From assembly GCF_001904745.1 (NCBI RefSeq), contig NZ_MRCD01000075.1, positions 1 to 44,393 on the forward strand: a stretch of 44,393 nt of DNA, read 5' to 3'. The position numbers and the translations under genes were made by a program. The notes under the pieces were generated by a model. That model saw only the letters and a program-made list of their open reading frames with translations, did not search any database and was not told where the DNA came from. Positions 9,008 through 18,116 of the stretch are shown here, piece after piece. The stretch comes from Calothrix sp. HK-06 (GTDB lineage: Bacteria > Cyanobacteriota > Cyanobacteriia > Cyanobacteriales > Nostocaceae). Position 1 is the first letter of the stretch. Each line of letters starts with the position of its first letter.

Positions 9008-9976
9008 GAATTATCGCATCAACACGGTAAGGCAACTCCTGACCTTTTAATCCTGCAATCAAATTTTCAATCGCCATATCTGCCATTTTTTTGCGTGTCT
9101 TGTAGCTTGCGCTACCAATATGTGGTGCAATAACTAAATTATTCAGACCTAATAACAGACTGTCACTGTTAATAGGTTCAGGGTCGGTGACATCAATAGC
9201 GGCGCCTGCGATTTGCTTATTTACAAGCGCATTATATAATTCATCTTGGTTCACAATGCTGCCGCGTGCGGTGTTGATGAAAATAGCACTTCGTTTCATC
9301 AGTTCAAACTGCGTTTTCCCGAACAAATGATATGTATCACTAGTTAATGGTGTATGAATTGTAACAAAGTCTGATTTTCTTAATAAAGTCTCAAAACTTA
9401 CAAATTCAGCATTTAACTTCTTTTCTAACTCTTTATACAGCGGTTTTTACTGGTATAAATAATTTTCATATCAAACCCGTTGGCACGACGAGCAACAGCT
9501 TGACCAATACGTCCAAACCCAATAATCCCCAATGTGGCGCCAGTAATATCTGCACCCAATAATAAATCTGGTTCCCAAGTTTGCCACCGAAGAGCGCGAG
9601 TAAATTTATCTGCTTCAACAATACGACGTGCGGATGCCATTAACAATGCCCAAGTCAAATCAGCCGTTGCATCAGTTAATACACCAGGAGTATTACCAAC
9701 AGGTATTTTTTTAGCGGTAGCAGCACTAACATCTATATTGTCATAACCGACTGCCATCTGACTTATTACACGTAGATTTGTCGCAGTTTCGATTAACTGT
9801 TCGTCAATTTTGTCTGTTAACAAACATAACAAACCATCAATACCTTTAACTTTTGAAAGCAACACTTCATATGCAGGAGGTTGACGTTCAAGCCATACTT
9901 CAACGTCAGCAAACTCTTGTAATATACTCAAATTAGTAGGAAGGTTACGAGTAATAAAGACTTTGGGCTTTGTCAT
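8976..9976 (-). pseudogene. D-isomer 2-hydroxyacid dehydrogenase (glycerate/glyoxylate reductase type), one frameshift
   Basis: Two adjacent frames together make one NAD(P)-dependent 2-hydroxyacid dehydrogenase of about 333 residues. The first frame (9976 to 9425) begins [13 protein letters not shown] and carries the Rossmann loop GFGRIGQAV. It stops just after [10 protein letters not shown]. The other frame continues [15 protein letters not shown] and holds the catalytic triad: Arg in NTARGS, Glu in DPEPI and His in PHIGSAS. Joining them needs one base more in the five-T run at 9444-9448 (plus strand). All catalytic residues survive, so the lesion may be recent, a phase-variable run or a sequencing error. 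The last residues (QKPGFFVDIL) are encoded by the repeat at 8941-9007. It lies 13 bases after hemD on the same strand. Confidence 0.85.
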
Positions 9977-9989
9977 GGCTTAAAGGCAA

Positions 9990-10826
9990 CTAATTAAAAT
10001 GGCTAGCTATGGCGGCAGCAAATCCATCAAAAGAGCTAAAATCGTCAGCAATAATAGAGACGTTTAACCCTAATTTTCTCGCATTGGCGCCTGTATATGG
10101 GCCAAAACAAGCTATCACGGTATTTTGATAATCTGTTGGGCCACACATATTTAAGAAAGCGCTAACCTCCGCACTGCTACTAAAAGCTATTACATCCACT
10201 TTACCCTGACGAATCAAATCTAACTCAACGTTATATATCTCTTTGTCCAAACTCCGCGTTTGATACGCAGTAACGTGAGTAACATTCATTCCCAATTTTT
10301 CTAGTCCAGCTACAAAGTTAGGAATAACATCAGGTTCAGGAATGCCAATTACTTCGGATGCTGGAATTAAAATATTTTTACCCTCGATATCAGATATTTT
10401 TGCTAGTTCCCGAATTATACCTGTTGGACTTGGTTCTTCGGGTATTACATCTACTTCGGCGCCTAAAGCTTCCAAAAGTTCAGCATCTTTGCCTATCGCA
10501 CACAAATGTATCTGCTGAAGCAATGAAGTATCCATTTTTAACTCTCGCATCCGCTTACTAACAGCATCAATGCCATTTCGACTAGTGAACGCAATCGAAT
10601 CATATGTATTAATTTTTCTCAGATGCTCATCTAATACAGTAAAATCTTTTAGCAAACTAGTTTCAATTACTGGCATAAACACTGGCAAAGCACCTTGATT
10701 AATTAATGCACTAGACAACCTTACCGCATAAACTCGCGGCGCCGTTATAATTATTCTTTTTCCGAACAAAAGTGATTTATTATACATTTGATTAATGATG
10801 TTAGCTTCTCGAATTAACTTCAGCAC
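9990..10826 (-). CDS. hemD: Uroporphyrinogen-III synthase
   Basis: A 278-residue HemD-like protein (EC 4.2.1.75), which closes hydroxymethylbilane to uroporphyrinogen III, the branch point for haem, chlorophyll, bilins and B12. Conserved stretches include GKRIIITAPR, the first-domain YDSIAFTSRNGIDAV, the interdomain AYQTRSL, VDVIAFSSSAEVSAFL and CFGPYTGANARKLGL near the C-terminus. This family is poorly conserved, but the double alpha/beta layout and the F-S-S and G-P-x-T-A/G-like motifs fit. Met14 (position 10787) is a plausible alternative start. The hydroxyacid dehydrogenase follows by 13 bases, probably cotranscribed. The enzyme is soluble and cytoplasmic. Confidence 0.87.
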   Translation of the reverse strand: MLKLIREANIINQMYNKSLLFGKRIIITAPRVYAVRLSSALINQGALPVFMPVIETSLLKDFTVLDEHLRKINTYDSIAFTSRNGIDAVSKRMRELKMDTSLLQQIHLCAIGKDAELLEALGAEVDVIPEEPSPTGIIRELAKISDIEGKNILIPASEVIGIPEPDVIPNFVAGLEKLGMNVTHVTAYQTRSLDKEIYNVELDLIRQGKVDVIAFSSSAEVSAFLNMCGPTDYQNTVIACFGPYTGANARKLGLNVSIIADDFSSFDGFAAAIASHFN

Positions 10827-11025
10827 TTACAATAAGCTAGATTTTAAATAGAAGCAACTTGAAGAATAAAAAACGTCTCTACTGAGAATTGATTTATACA
10901 TTGTAATTCTTAAATGGTTGTTAATGATGTAATTAACTTTTCTTAATCATCAATTTAGCACTAACAGGGTATATTACAGGTCTGTATGCGTAATTTTTAA
11001 CAATAAAGTACTTAATTAAGCCGCA

Positions 11026-11685
11026 ATGACCAGAATATTCGGCACTTTCCTAGCGGGTGGACTTGTTATGTACCCCTTGCTAGCTTTATCAGTTGTAACT
11101 TTTGCTTATGCTATGGAACGGGTGTGGTATTGGTTTAAATTAATTTTTCAAGAAAAACAGGTTGTACATGAAGTCCTCAGAGCAGCAAAAATAGACTTAG
11201 ACCAAGCTTTAACTCTTGCCGAACGCTCGGAAGGTTTGGCTATTGGTCGTGTACTCGCGGCGCCACTTAAGTTAAAATTTGCATCACCAGAAACATTTCA
11301 CCTCGCTCTCTTAGCTGCTTTAGACAGAGAATTTATTGAAATGCGTCGGGGTGATAAGCTACTCGAAAGCATCGCGGTTGTGGCGCCTCTATGTGGTATC
11401 GTCGGAACTGCAAACGGTTTAATTACCATGTTCTACAATCTTAAATCTGGTGGAGCAGATAGTACTAACGTTTCGGCGGTTACAAGTGGTATTGGGCAAG
11501 CATTAATAGCTAGTGGTGCAGGAATATCGCTAGCGGTAGCAGCATTTGTATTTCTTCGGACTTTCGTGATTTTACGCGCACAACAGATGGACTACTTTTC
11601 CAAAGTTGGTAGCGAACTAGAGTTAATTTATTTGCACTCATTAAATCAGCAAATGCAGCCAAGGGTTACAATTCCCGAATCTTAG
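11026..11685 (+). CDS. MotA/TolQ/ExbB proton channel family protein
   Basis: A 219-residue ExbB/TolQ-like inner-membrane protein. There are three predicted membrane helices: about 8-30 (GGLVMYPLLALSVVTFAYAM), about 115-140 (IAVVAPLCGIVGTANGLITMF) and about 155-180 (GIGQALIASGAGISLAVAAFVF). The second and third carry the family's Gly/Pro-rich proton-channel motif, including the conserved G-I-x-x-A-L-I/T segment. ExbB proteins normally work with ExbD and TonB to energise outer-membrane import, but no ExbD gene follows here. The next gene converges 19 bases away, so this is an orphan copy in this window. The start at 11026 gives the expected short periplasmic N-terminus. Confidence 0.9.
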   Translation: MTRIFGTFLAGGLVMYPLLALSVVTFAYAMERVWYWFKLIFQEKQVVHEVLRAAKIDLDQALTLAERSEGLAIGRVLAAPLKLKFASPETFHLALLAALDREFIEMRRGDKLLESIAVVAPLCGIVGTANGLITMFYNLKSGGADSTNVSAVTSGIGQALIASGAGISLAVAAFVFLRTFVILRAQQMDYFSKVGSELELIYLHSLNQQMQPRVTIPES

Positions 11686-11704
11686 TAGATATTATCAAAG
11701 CATT

Positions 11705-12283
11705 CTACCTCAAGAAAAAAGAATGACCAGAACTATAAAACTGTAATCTCCCGTATCCGAGAAATTGTCCATAAGCTTTTTCTCCTACGGGAAATGCAGT
11801 TACACCATATAGATAAACACCAGGAACCGTAGGGTTTTGCACTGGTTTCATAGCAACTGTGATAGTTTTGCCCGGTGGTATGGGAGGATTAAAAGTCATC
11901 GAGACGGTTCTTTCCTTACGTTGAGAAGTTACATCAGAGAGTCCTAACTTTTGACCTTCTCTCCTGCGTGTTCCTTCAAAAGCATAAGTACGTTTGAGGT
12001 CAAAGCTAATATTATCAACCCCTTCGCGCTGGTTAAGCGTAATTTTTTGTAGAGGTTCAACGGCATTATCTGGAACACTAATCGTAAAATAATATGTGGC
12101 GCCCCAAACATACACATCATTATACGTAGTTGCAGCTTCGACAAGACGCGGCGGTTGATTGAAGTAAACCGTTCCGCGTATTTCTGCAGCATGACTAACT
12201 GATGCCATCATTGAAAATAACGCTGCACTAATTAGATATCTAGTTCCAACCCGCATGTTCATTCTTATAGAGGATAAACCCAA
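11705..12283 (-). CDS. DUF2808 domain-containing secreted protein
   Basis: A 192-residue exported protein. The N-terminus has a signal peptide with hydrophobic core YLISAALFSMMASVSHA and likely cleavage after A-H-A near residue 32. The mature part contains FNQPPRLVEAATTYNDVYVW, a Tyr/Phe-rich beta strand, VPDNAVEPLQKITLNQREG and PPIPPGKTITVAMKPVQNP, which I recognise as the cyanobacterial DUF2808 family. Function is unknown. Met8 and Met10 are possible alternative starts before the signal peptide. It converges with the ExbB-like gene and diverges from another secreted protein. An envelope role is inferred from the signal peptide only. Confidence 0.85.
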   Translation of the reverse strand: MGLSSIRMNMRVGTRYLISAALFSMMASVSHAAEIRGTVYFNQPPRLVEAATTYNDVYVWGATYYFTISVPDNAVEPLQKITLNQREGVDNISFDLKRTYAFEGTRRREGQKLGLSDVTSQRKERTVSMTFNPPIPPGKTITVAMKPVQNPTVPGVYLYGVTAFPVGEKAYGQFLGYGRLQFYSSGHSFFLR

Positions 12284-12383
12284 GCTGTTAGTTACCTATA
12301 CATGTAAATATACGTAATTTTCAGCCTGCTACTCTAACTCTACATTTACTTCCTCTGTAGATAATTAAAGTTTTGACAAAATT

Positions 12384-12416
12384 TCTGGCAACGGACGTAA
12401 CGGATAAGTTAGTTAC
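12384..12416. repeat. CAACGGA/TAACGGA heptamer-type repeat, short copy
   Basis: Reads TCTGGCAACGGACGTAACGG followed by ATAAGTTAGTTA. It is a short copy of the CCGTTACAT/CCGTTGCCAGA family found at 27061-27111, 30104-30139 and 36161-36242. Here it lies in the 200-base gap between two divergent genes, about 70 bases before the start of the secreted protein at 12484. Confidence 0.7.
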
Positions 12417-12483
12417 AAACAAAAATTATATTGCATATAATAATGTATAAACAAATTATATTTTTAATATTTATTAAGTAATT

Positions 12484-13062
12484 ATGCGTAAACTAGCTGT
12501 ACTTTGTATATTGTTTCTAGGGGTAATGTTACCCTCGGAAGCTCATTCTAAAAAGCCTCAAGCACAAGTAATTCAAGGTAACTGTGGCAAGCGTAATTGT
12601 AGCGAAGTTGTTAAAAACTTACGTAAACAATACCCGACGTATGTTCAGGACTTTGAAAAACAATGTCCCCGTCCAAAAATTCTTGGTTTACAGGTAATAA
12701 CTGATGAAGCAAGAGGACAGCGTGCTTTATTTAACTGCTGGGAAGCAAAGAAACAAAAACGAACTCGTTACGGTCACTATTTGGGTTCTTTACCCATGCC
12801 AGGAAGTGAGTCTAGGTTTTTAATTCCCTTACCCACATCAGCATACACCCAAGAATTACAAAGTAAATATTTAGGAGAAATTAAACAAGCTCAATTTAAG
12901 TGTGGAACTAAGAGCGGCGACTTTAATATTTTAGAGGATAAACAAAATAACACCGTTCAGCTACAGTGTTATTTTACAGCAGGTGTCGTCAGCTTAGATC
13001 AAACGGTGACTTTGTATCTGATGGAGAAGCATCTAAAGGCGCCTTCGTGGATGAGATACTAG
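12484..13062 (+). CDS. Secreted cysteine-containing hypothetical protein
   Basis: A 192-residue protein of unknown family. The first 20 residues (KLAVLCILFLGVMLPSEAHS) are a signal peptide, with likely cleavage after A-H-S or S-E-A. The mature part has cysteines in GNCGKRNC, EKQCPRP, FNCWEAKK, FKCGTKS and LQCYFT: six in all, consistent with disulfides in the periplasm or outside the cell. It is basic near the N-terminus. I know of no function. It is a single gene reading towards the alpha/beta hydrolase. The start at 12484 is supported by the signal peptide. Confidence 0.72.
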   Translation: MRKLAVLCILFLGVMLPSEAHSKKPQAQVIQGNCGKRNCSEVVKNLRKQYPTYVQDFEKQCPRPKILGLQVITDEARGQRALFNCWEAKKQKRTRYGHYLGSLPMPGSESRFLIPLPTSAYTQELQSKYLGEIKQAQFKCGTKSGDFNILEDKQNNTVQLQCYFTAGVVSLDQTVTLYLMEKHLKAPSWMRY

Positions 13063-13142
13063 GTACATTCTCAGTAAAAACTAACTAAACTCCTCTCTGG
13101 AGTGAACTCTGCGTCTCTGTAATAGAAAACAGAGGCACACAG

Positions 13143-13904
13143 TTATGGTAACGAGAATTGTTTTTGATAAAGCTGTATATCTTGATTTTGCCAAAAACTA
13201 GAAATTTTGGCGCCGACTTTTTCAGGGTAGAAGCAGTGAAAGAAGTGACCACCTTGAGGACACTCCCAAAGCATATCTTGTAATTTCAGATATTTTTCCC
13301 AGTCATGTAGTTCAGGATAACTTACAATAGGGTCAGTTTTGCAACCACACACCATCATCGGGACTGATACTCCTCCCTTAGTTAAATTCTCCCTCTGATA
13401 CATAGAATGCATCAATGGTAAATTTTCTAAATCTTTATTTAAGTTATTAATTAATTTATTCGCATGACACGGTAGTTTATCGCGAAATAAGTTATACACT
13501 GTATTGACTAAAACTTGGGTACGAGTCAAGTTGAATAACTGACGCTGCTGATAATAGTGTACGTGCCAAGTATTTGCAGGTTGTCCTGCAACTGCCAATA
13601 GCGTCAATGAATTTACATACTGTGGATATTTACGAGTAAAAATTAGTGCAATTACTCCACCGATGCCATGTCCAACTAAATGCACTGGACGACTAGTTTT
13701 GAGAAAATTATGCAGCAAATCTACTGCAACATCAATTGAGGCGCCTTCATCAGCGGTTTGAAAATACTCCCAGTGTGCAATCCTTTTATATTGATTTAAA
13801 TTTATTAGCAAAGGCATGTGTAGACATTTCAAAGAGGGACTACCGCTAACCCAAAGTGCGTCAAAATCAGCAGACATTTTATCTCCAATATTAAGTACAA
13901 ACAT
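13143..13904 (-). CDS. Alpha/beta hydrolase-fold protein lacking the nucleophile serine
   Basis: A 253-residue alpha/beta hydrolase fold. The nucleophile elbow reads LVGHGIGG (77-83), with glycine at position 80 where G-x-S-x-G proteins have serine. The other likely triad members remain: D191 in CKTDPIV and H220 in CPQGGHFFHCF. The middle part VNSLTLLAVAGQPANTWHVH and YNLF is a conserved cyanobacterial signature as I recall it. Without Ser the usual esterase chemistry is unlikely, so it may be a binding protein or use another mechanism. The start at 13904 (MFVLNIGDKMSADFDALWVSG) is reasonable. It converges with the secreted protein gene upstream. Confidence 0.75.
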   Translation of the reverse strand: MFVLNIGDKMSADFDALWVSGSPSLKCLHMPLLINLNQYKRIAHWEYFQTADEGASIDVAVDLLHNFLKTSRPVHLVGHGIGGVIALIFTRKYPQYVNSLTLLAVAGQPANTWHVHYYQQRQLFNLTRTQVLVNTVYNLFRDKLPCHANKLINNLNKDLENLPLMHSMYQRENLTKGGVSVPMMVCGCKTDPIVSYPELHDWEKYLKLQDMLWECPQGGHFFHCFYPEKVGAKISSFWQNQDIQLYQKQFSLP

Positions 13905-14214
13905 GTGTGGCGCAGTTATTCCCCTTAATCATCACCACCAGGTGTTATTGCTTAATGATTATTTATTTCAATAATTCCTAATTAACATCATACTCGATAC
14001 CTGTTGAATAAAAGTTCAACCCTAACAAAATAAGTTTTTATAAATGTTTAATCCTAGAAATCGGGTTTCTTTACGTTCGTTACAAGTAAAGTTTTGCATT
14101 ACGGTTTGTAAGGTTTCAAAATAAATTTTCAAAAGCTTCAAATTAAAAAAAGTATTGTATAAAGGGTATTAGAGAGTTATCCCAAATTTAAAAACGAATG
14201 GTACGAGGTTTACT
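13905..14214. other. 310-bp intergenic region with a half repeat
   Basis: No reading frame of note. It is the divergent spacer between the hydrolase and Dps. One half of the 67-bp element, AGAAATCGGGTTTCT, lies at 14056-14070. The A+T-rich stretch 14150-14214 presumably carries the Dps promoter; ACGAGG at 14204-14209, a few bases before the ATG, may serve as ribosome-binding site. Confidence 0.5.
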
Positions 14215-14769
14215 ATGAGTGCATCACCAGCTGTTTTACGCAATTTTGGTCAGGTTTACGATAATCCTGTTTTATTAGATAAAAGTGTTACTGAGCCTGT
14301 TTGTGAAGGCTTTAACATTGCATTAGCAAGCTTTCAAGCGTTGTACTTACAATACCAAAAACATCACTTTGTAGTAGAAGGCGCTGAGTTTTATTCGTTA
14401 CACGAGTTCTTCAATGAAAGTTATGAAGCTGCTCAAGAACATGTTCATGATATCGGTGAACGTTTAGATGGACTCGGTGGAGTGCCTGTAGCAAGCTTTA
14501 CTCAGCTAGCAAGACTATGTTGCTTTGAACCAGAAGCAGACGGTGTTTTTTCTTGCCGTCAAATGGTAGAACATGACTTAGCAGCCGAACAAGCAATAAT
14601 TGGATTAATTCGGCGCCTTGCTTCCCAAGCAGAAAGTTTAGGTGACAGAGCAACCCGCTATTTATACGAAAAAATCCTCCTGAAGACAGAGGAAAGAGCT
14701 TATCATTTAGCCCATTTCCTCGCTAAAGATAGTTTAACTTTGGCTTACGTTCAAGCAAGCAACAATTAA
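14215..14769 (+). CDS. Dps family ferritin-like protein with His-type ferroxidase site
   Basis: A 184-residue Dps-type miniferritin, which oxidises Fe2+ with H2O2 or O2, stores iron in a 12-subunit shell and protects against oxidative damage. By alignment with E. coli Dps, the site residues H51 and H63 are present (KHHF and SLHEFF), the usual Asp67 is Asn, the usual Asp78 is His78 (EHVHDIGER) and Glu82 is kept. A His at that point is the mark of the cyanobacterial His-type ferroxidase centre described for Nostoc punctiforme Dps4. The N-terminal 30 residues are a tail ahead of the first helix. It is monocistronic, followed by a hairpin at 14773-14802. Confidence is high for the family and good for the site type. 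Confidence 0.92.
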   Translation: MSASPAVLRNFGQVYDNPVLLDKSVTEPVCEGFNIALASFQALYLQYQKHHFVVEGAEFYSLHEFFNESYEAAQEHVHDIGERLDGLGGVPVASFTQLARLCCFEPEADGVFSCRQMVEHDLAAEQAIIGLIRRLASQAESLGDRATRYLYEKILLKTEERAYHLAHFLAKDSLTLAYVQASNN

Positions 14770-14772
14770 TAA

Positions 14773-14802
14773 TGTAGAGACTGTACATGTACAGTCTCCA
14801 CA
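14773..14802. terminator. Near-perfect 30-bp palindrome between convergent genes
   Basis: Arms TGTAGAGACTGTACA and TGTACAGTCTCCACA differ at one base pair. It lies between the Dps stop and the stop of the convergent DUF937 gene, so it may end both transcripts. The outer arms match the palindromes at 3748 and 18117, but the core is TGTACA/TGTACA instead of GCGATT/AATCGC. Confidence 0.7.
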
Positions 14803-14808
14803 ATGACA

Positions 14809-15327
14809 TTATCTGCCTATATATTGACTTGCCATTCGCATTGCGTCAGCTATATCAACGTCACCATCTCTATCTGAGTCTAAAAAAGTATTTAAAACTG
14901 AGTTTCCACCACCACCAGAAGTACTGGCACCTGATTGTAGAAAGTTGAGAACCATTGGTACAATCATAGGTAACATTTGTTGGATCATGTTTGCATCTAC
15001 ACCTGTACGCTGTGATGCCATTTGGGCAACTTGTTGTTGCATTCCGGCTGAAAATAGGGATGATACTGCGTCAGGGTTAGGAGAATTTCCAGCAAATTGA
15101 CTTACAATATTTTGGACTGCATCTGGACCTTCGTTTGCTTGCTTGTCTTGCAATGCTGAACGAACTTGACCACCAACAATCGACATTATTGTTTGCATTG
15201 TTGAAGAGTCAGTACCAGCATTACCGCTCATTTGTTGCACTGCGTTTATGATACCGCCAAGTTGACTCATGCTGCCTTGCTGGTTTGGGTTGGCAACTGC
15301 ACCGAGGATTTGGTCGAAAAGTCCCAT
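14809..15327 (-). CDS. DUF937 protein with C-terminal EF-hand-like loop
   Basis: A 172-residue protein starting MGLFDQILGAVANPNQQ. The upstream frame adds seven residues, but AAAGGAGA lies 4-5 bases before this ATG and decides the start. The middle (SQLGGIINAVQQMSG through MIVPMVLNFLQSG) is the Gln/Met-rich helical DUF937 region. Near the C-terminus DSDRDGDVDIADAM is a canonical 12-residue Ca2+-binding loop of EF-hand or dockerin type (D-x-D-x-D-G-D-x-D). Function is unknown; calcium binding is likely from the loop. There is no signal peptide. It converges with Dps. Confidence 0.85.
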   Translation of the reverse strand: MGLFDQILGAVANPNQQGSMSQLGGIINAVQQMSGNAGTDSSTMQTIMSIVGGQVRSALQDKQANEGPDAVQNIVSQFAGNSPNPDAVSSLFSAGMQQQVAQMASQRTGVDANMIQQMLPMIVPMVLNFLQSGASTSGGGGNSVLNTFLDSDRDGDVDIADAMRMASQYIGR

Positions 15328-15383
15328 ATCGTCTCCTTTAATTATCATTCCACATGATTAATTTAATCAAAAAATAAGCAATT

Positions 15384-15450
15384 AAAAACCGGGTTTTTAT
15401 GCAAAATCTTTATTTTCATTACAAGCTACCAACAAGAAAACCCGGTTTCT
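15384..15450. repeat. 67-bp double-palindrome element, copy 2
   Basis: Palindromes AAAAACCGGGTTTTT (15384-15398) and AGAAAACCCGGTTTCT (15435-15450) flank a centre very like that of the copy at 8941-9007. It lies between the divergent DUF937 gene and the small membrane protein gene. Here it is not at a 3' end, so a terminator role is not general. Confidence 0.85.
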
Positions 15451-15561
15451 AGGGTTTATGAGTAACTTTACCTAAGCCTAAAGGGTGAAGCGCTTTTTTA
15501 CTTATATATGCAAATGTATATAGAAAATATTAATTTAGTTACAAATTGGCTATATAAGTGT

Positions 15562-15888
15562 ATGGGTAAAAAATTAGAACAGTCTAAAGATATACGTCTT
15601 GCCGCAACAACTCGTATTTGGGGATTTACTCTTGGAATTTTAGCAATTAGCGTGCCTCTGTCAATACCTCTACGTAGTTCATTAATTCCCCTCGCCGCTC
15701 TCACAGGCGCCACAGTTGGTACAGTAGCAGTATGGCGTTCTGATGATAAAAAATCTAAAGGATATAATTTGGCGCCACAACAAGTAGAATTACTCGAACA
15801 GCGTATCCGAGATTTAGAGGCAATTGTCAGTACTGAAGATTATGATTTAAAATCCCGACTCAAGCAGCTTGAGTCCAAATCTTTATGA
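15562..15888 (+). CDS. Small membrane protein with C-terminal coiled coil
   Basis: A 108-residue protein from Met at 15562; the frame is open from 15508, which would add 18 residues with no obvious function. Two hydrophobic helices lie at about 16-35 (WGFTLGILAISVPLSIPL) and 38-56 (SSLIPLAALTGATVGTVAVW). A charged C-terminal part (PQQVELLEQRIRDLEAIV...LKSRLKQLES) has a heptad pattern and probably forms a coiled coil. No family is recognised. It reads in the same direction as the next two genes but with a 95-base gap. The location is presumably the inner or thylakoid membrane. Confidence 0.65.
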   Translation: MGKKLEQSKDIRLAATTRIWGFTLGILAISVPLSIPLRSSLIPLAALTGATVGTVAVWRSDDKKSKGYNLAPQQVELLEQRIRDLEAIVSTEDYDLKSRLKQLESKSL

Positions 15889-15983
15889 AGGGATATTACG
15901 AAAGTTTTCAAAAATATTTAGAAATTGTCAAATTTGAAAACATGCCTTTAAGGTAGAAATTAAAGCAAACTCAAGGGAAACTT

Positions 15984-16295
15984 ATGAGTAATATTCAAAA
16001 ATATCGATTTGTCTGTACATTAACTTTTGGTGATATCTACGGTCAAATCATTGTTTGGCTAATCACCATTACAATTAGTTTAGCTGCTGCGTTAGCATTG
16101 ATGGGCGCCAGACGACCTATTTACGCACTTGCAACAGTCGGACTTATTGTCCTGTTATCATTACCATTCTTACTATTCGCTTTTGTCACCACCTTATTGA
16201 ACCATATCGAAGTGGCGCCAATGGAACCAAACACCAGAATGGAACCAATCCCAGGTAATGTTTCTCAACAACAACCAGCACAGGTAACAAATTAA
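15984..16295 (+). CDS. Conserved small membrane protein, unknown function
   Basis: A 103-residue protein with two membrane helices, about 20-40 ([20 protein letters not shown]) and 46-68 ([20 protein letters not shown]). The N-terminal [14 protein letters not shown] and the segment [18 protein letters not shown] are, as I recall, conserved among cyanobacteria. The C-terminal 30 residues are Pro/Gln-rich and probably disordered. It lies directly upstream of the succinate dehydrogenase flavoprotein gene on the same strand, with a hairpin-like purine/pyrimidine block between. A link to the dehydrogenase is possible but rests on position only. Confidence 0.7.
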   Translation: MSNIQKYRFVCTLTFGDIYGQIIVWLITITISLAAALALMGARRPIYALATVGLIVLLSLPFLLFAFVTTLLNHIEVAPMEPNTRMEPIPGNVSQQQPAQVTN

Positions 16296-16301
16296 AGAGC
16301 G

Positions 16302-16342
16302 AAGGGAAAGGGGTAAAGGTTTTCCCTTTTTCCTTTCCCCCT
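16302..16342 (+). terminator. Purine-run/pyrimidine-run imperfect inverted repeat
   Basis: GGGAAAGGGGTAAAGG is followed after four T by CCCTTTTTCCTTTCCCC, an imperfect hairpin. It lies just after the stop of the small membrane protein and about 35 bases before the sdhA start, so it could end or attenuate transcription there. Confidence 0.5.
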
Positions 16343-16374
16343 CGTACAATAGAGATTTGTATGCCAGATTACTT

Positions 16375-18102
16375 ATGCTTGAACATGATGTAATTATAGT
16401 GGGTGGTGGATTAGCTGGATGTCGTGCGGCAGTTGAAATTGCCCGTAAAGACCCCAGTTTAAATGTTGCGGTTGTCGCAAAAACTCATCCTATTCGTTCA
16501 CACTCGGTTGCTGCACAAGGGGGAATGGCAGCTTCTTTAAAAAATGTTGATTCACAAGACAGTTGGGAAGCACACGCTTTTGATACCGTTAAAGGTTCTG
16601 ATTATTTAGCTGACCAAAATGCTGTAGAAATACTCACCCGCGAGGCGCCTGATGTTGTAATAGATTTAGAACATATGGGTGTGTTATTCTCGCGTCTTGA
16701 AGATGGTAGAATTGCACAGCGTGCTTTTGGTGGACACTCACACAATAGAACCTGTTACGCTGCCGATAAAACAGGACACGCAATTTTACACGAGTTAGTT
16801 AATAATCTGCGTAAGCATGGTGTTAAGGTTTACCAAGAATGGTATGTAATGCGCCTGATACTAGAAGAAGGTCAGGCGAAAGGTGTTGTAATGTTCCGTA
16901 TAGAAGACGGGCATATTGAGGTAGTGCGGGCAAAAGCAGTGATGTTTGCCACTGGTGGTTATGGTCGCGTTTATAACACTACTTCTAACGATTATGCATC
17001 GGCTGGTGATGGGCTAGCGATGACGGCATTAGCTGGTTTACCGTTAGAAGATATGGAGTTTGTACAGTTTCACCCCACAGGATTATATCCTGTTGGTGTG
17101 TTAATTTCCGAAGCAGTGCGAGGAGAAGGCGCCTATTTGATTAATAGTGAAGGTGAGCGATTCATGGAACGATACGCTCCGAGTCGTATGGAACTGGCGC
17201 CACGCGATATAACTTCACGTGCGATAGCTTATGAAATTCGTGCAGGTCGGGGTGTTAAACCTGATGGTAGTGCAGGGGGAGTATATGTATATCTCGACTT
17301 GCGTCACATGGGTAAAGAAAAAATCATGAGTCGTGTTCCCTTTTGCTGGGAAGAAGCACATCGGTTAGTGGGAGTTGACGCAGTAACGCAACCAATGCCA
17401 GTTCGACCAACTATTCATTACTGTATGGGTGGCATTCCCGTTAATACCGACTGTCAAGTTCGTAGTGGCGCCGACTCTATTGTAGAAGGATTTTTCTCAG
17501 CAGGTGAAACTTCGTGTGTATCAGTACACGGTGCCAATCGTTTGGGTAGCAACTCACTATTAGAATGTGTTGTATATGGAAAACGTGCGGGTGCAGCTAT
17601 TGCACAATATGTCCAAAATCGTAAATTACCCAATATAGACGAACAACGTTACATAACAGAAGCAAAACAGCAAATACAAGCATTACTCGACCAACCAGGA
17701 GAATACCGCATTAACCAAGTCCGCACAGCATTCCAAGACTGTATGACCGAGTACTGCGGTGTATTTCGTACCGAAGAATTAATGCAAACAGGTTTACAAC
17801 AACTGCAAGAATTCCAAAATCAATACTCAAAAATATATTTAGACGATAAAAGTAAAGACTGGAATACCGAACTTGTAGAAGCATTAGAACTACGTAGCTT
17901 AATGATAGTTGGACAAATTATCATGACCTCAGCAAACTGTCGTAAAGAAAGTCGTGGCGCCCATTTCCGCGAAGACTTTCCCCAACGCGAGGATAATAAC
18001 TTCCTACAACACACATTCGCTTACTACTCACCCGCAGGAATAGACATTCAATATTGTCCAGTCAGCATAACCATGTTCCAACCCCAAGAACGAAAATATT
18101 AA
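16375..18102 (+). CDS. sdhA: Succinate dehydrogenase/fumarate reductase flavoprotein subunit
   Basis: A 575-residue flavoprotein from ATG 16375. The frame extends to a TTG at 16357, but [19 protein letters not shown] is the natural start. The dinucleotide-binding motif GGGLAG is at the N-terminus. [12 protein letters not shown] holds the His that binds FAD covalently in the family. Other landmarks are [20 protein letters not shown], the active-site region ending with [14 protein letters not shown], and [18 protein letters not shown]. It oxidises succinate to fumarate and feeds electrons to quinones in the thylakoid. Length and domains are complete. The iron-sulfur subunit is not in this window, as is usual in cyanobacteria where sdhA and sdhB are apart. 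Confidence 0.95.
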   Translation: MLEHDVIIVGGGLAGCRAAVEIARKDPSLNVAVVAKTHPIRSHSVAAQGGMAASLKNVDSQDSWEAHAFDTVKGSDYLADQNAVEILTREAPDVVIDLEHMGVLFSRLEDGRIAQRAFGGHSHNRTCYAADKTGHAILHELVNNLRKHGVKVYQEWYVMRLILEEGQAKGVVMFRIEDGHIEVVRAKAVMFATGGYGRVYNTTSNDYASAGDGLAMTALAGLPLEDMEFVQFHPTGLYPVGVLISEAVRGEGAYLINSEGERFMERYAPSRMELAPRDITSRAIAYEIRAGRGVKPDGSAGGVYVYLDLRHMGKEKIMSRVPFCWEEAHRLVGVDAVTQPMPVRPTIHYCMGGIPVNTDCQVRSGADSIVEGFFSAGETSCVSVHGANRLGSNSLLECVVYGKRAGAAIAQYVQNRKLPNIDEQRYITEAKQQIQALLDQPGEYRINQVRTAFQDCMTEYCGVFRTEELMQTGLQQLQEFQNQYSKIYLDDKSKDWNTELVEALELRSLMIVGQIIMTSANCRKESRGAHFREDFPQREDNNFLQHTFAYYSPAGIDIQYCPVSITMFQPQERKY

Positions 18103-18116
18103 TCATATGTAAAAAA

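Noticed and set aside
14203-14217. NtcA-like GTA...TAC site before Dps
   Set aside because: Spacing is seven, not eight bases, and it lies at the ribosome-binding site rather than in a promoter position.
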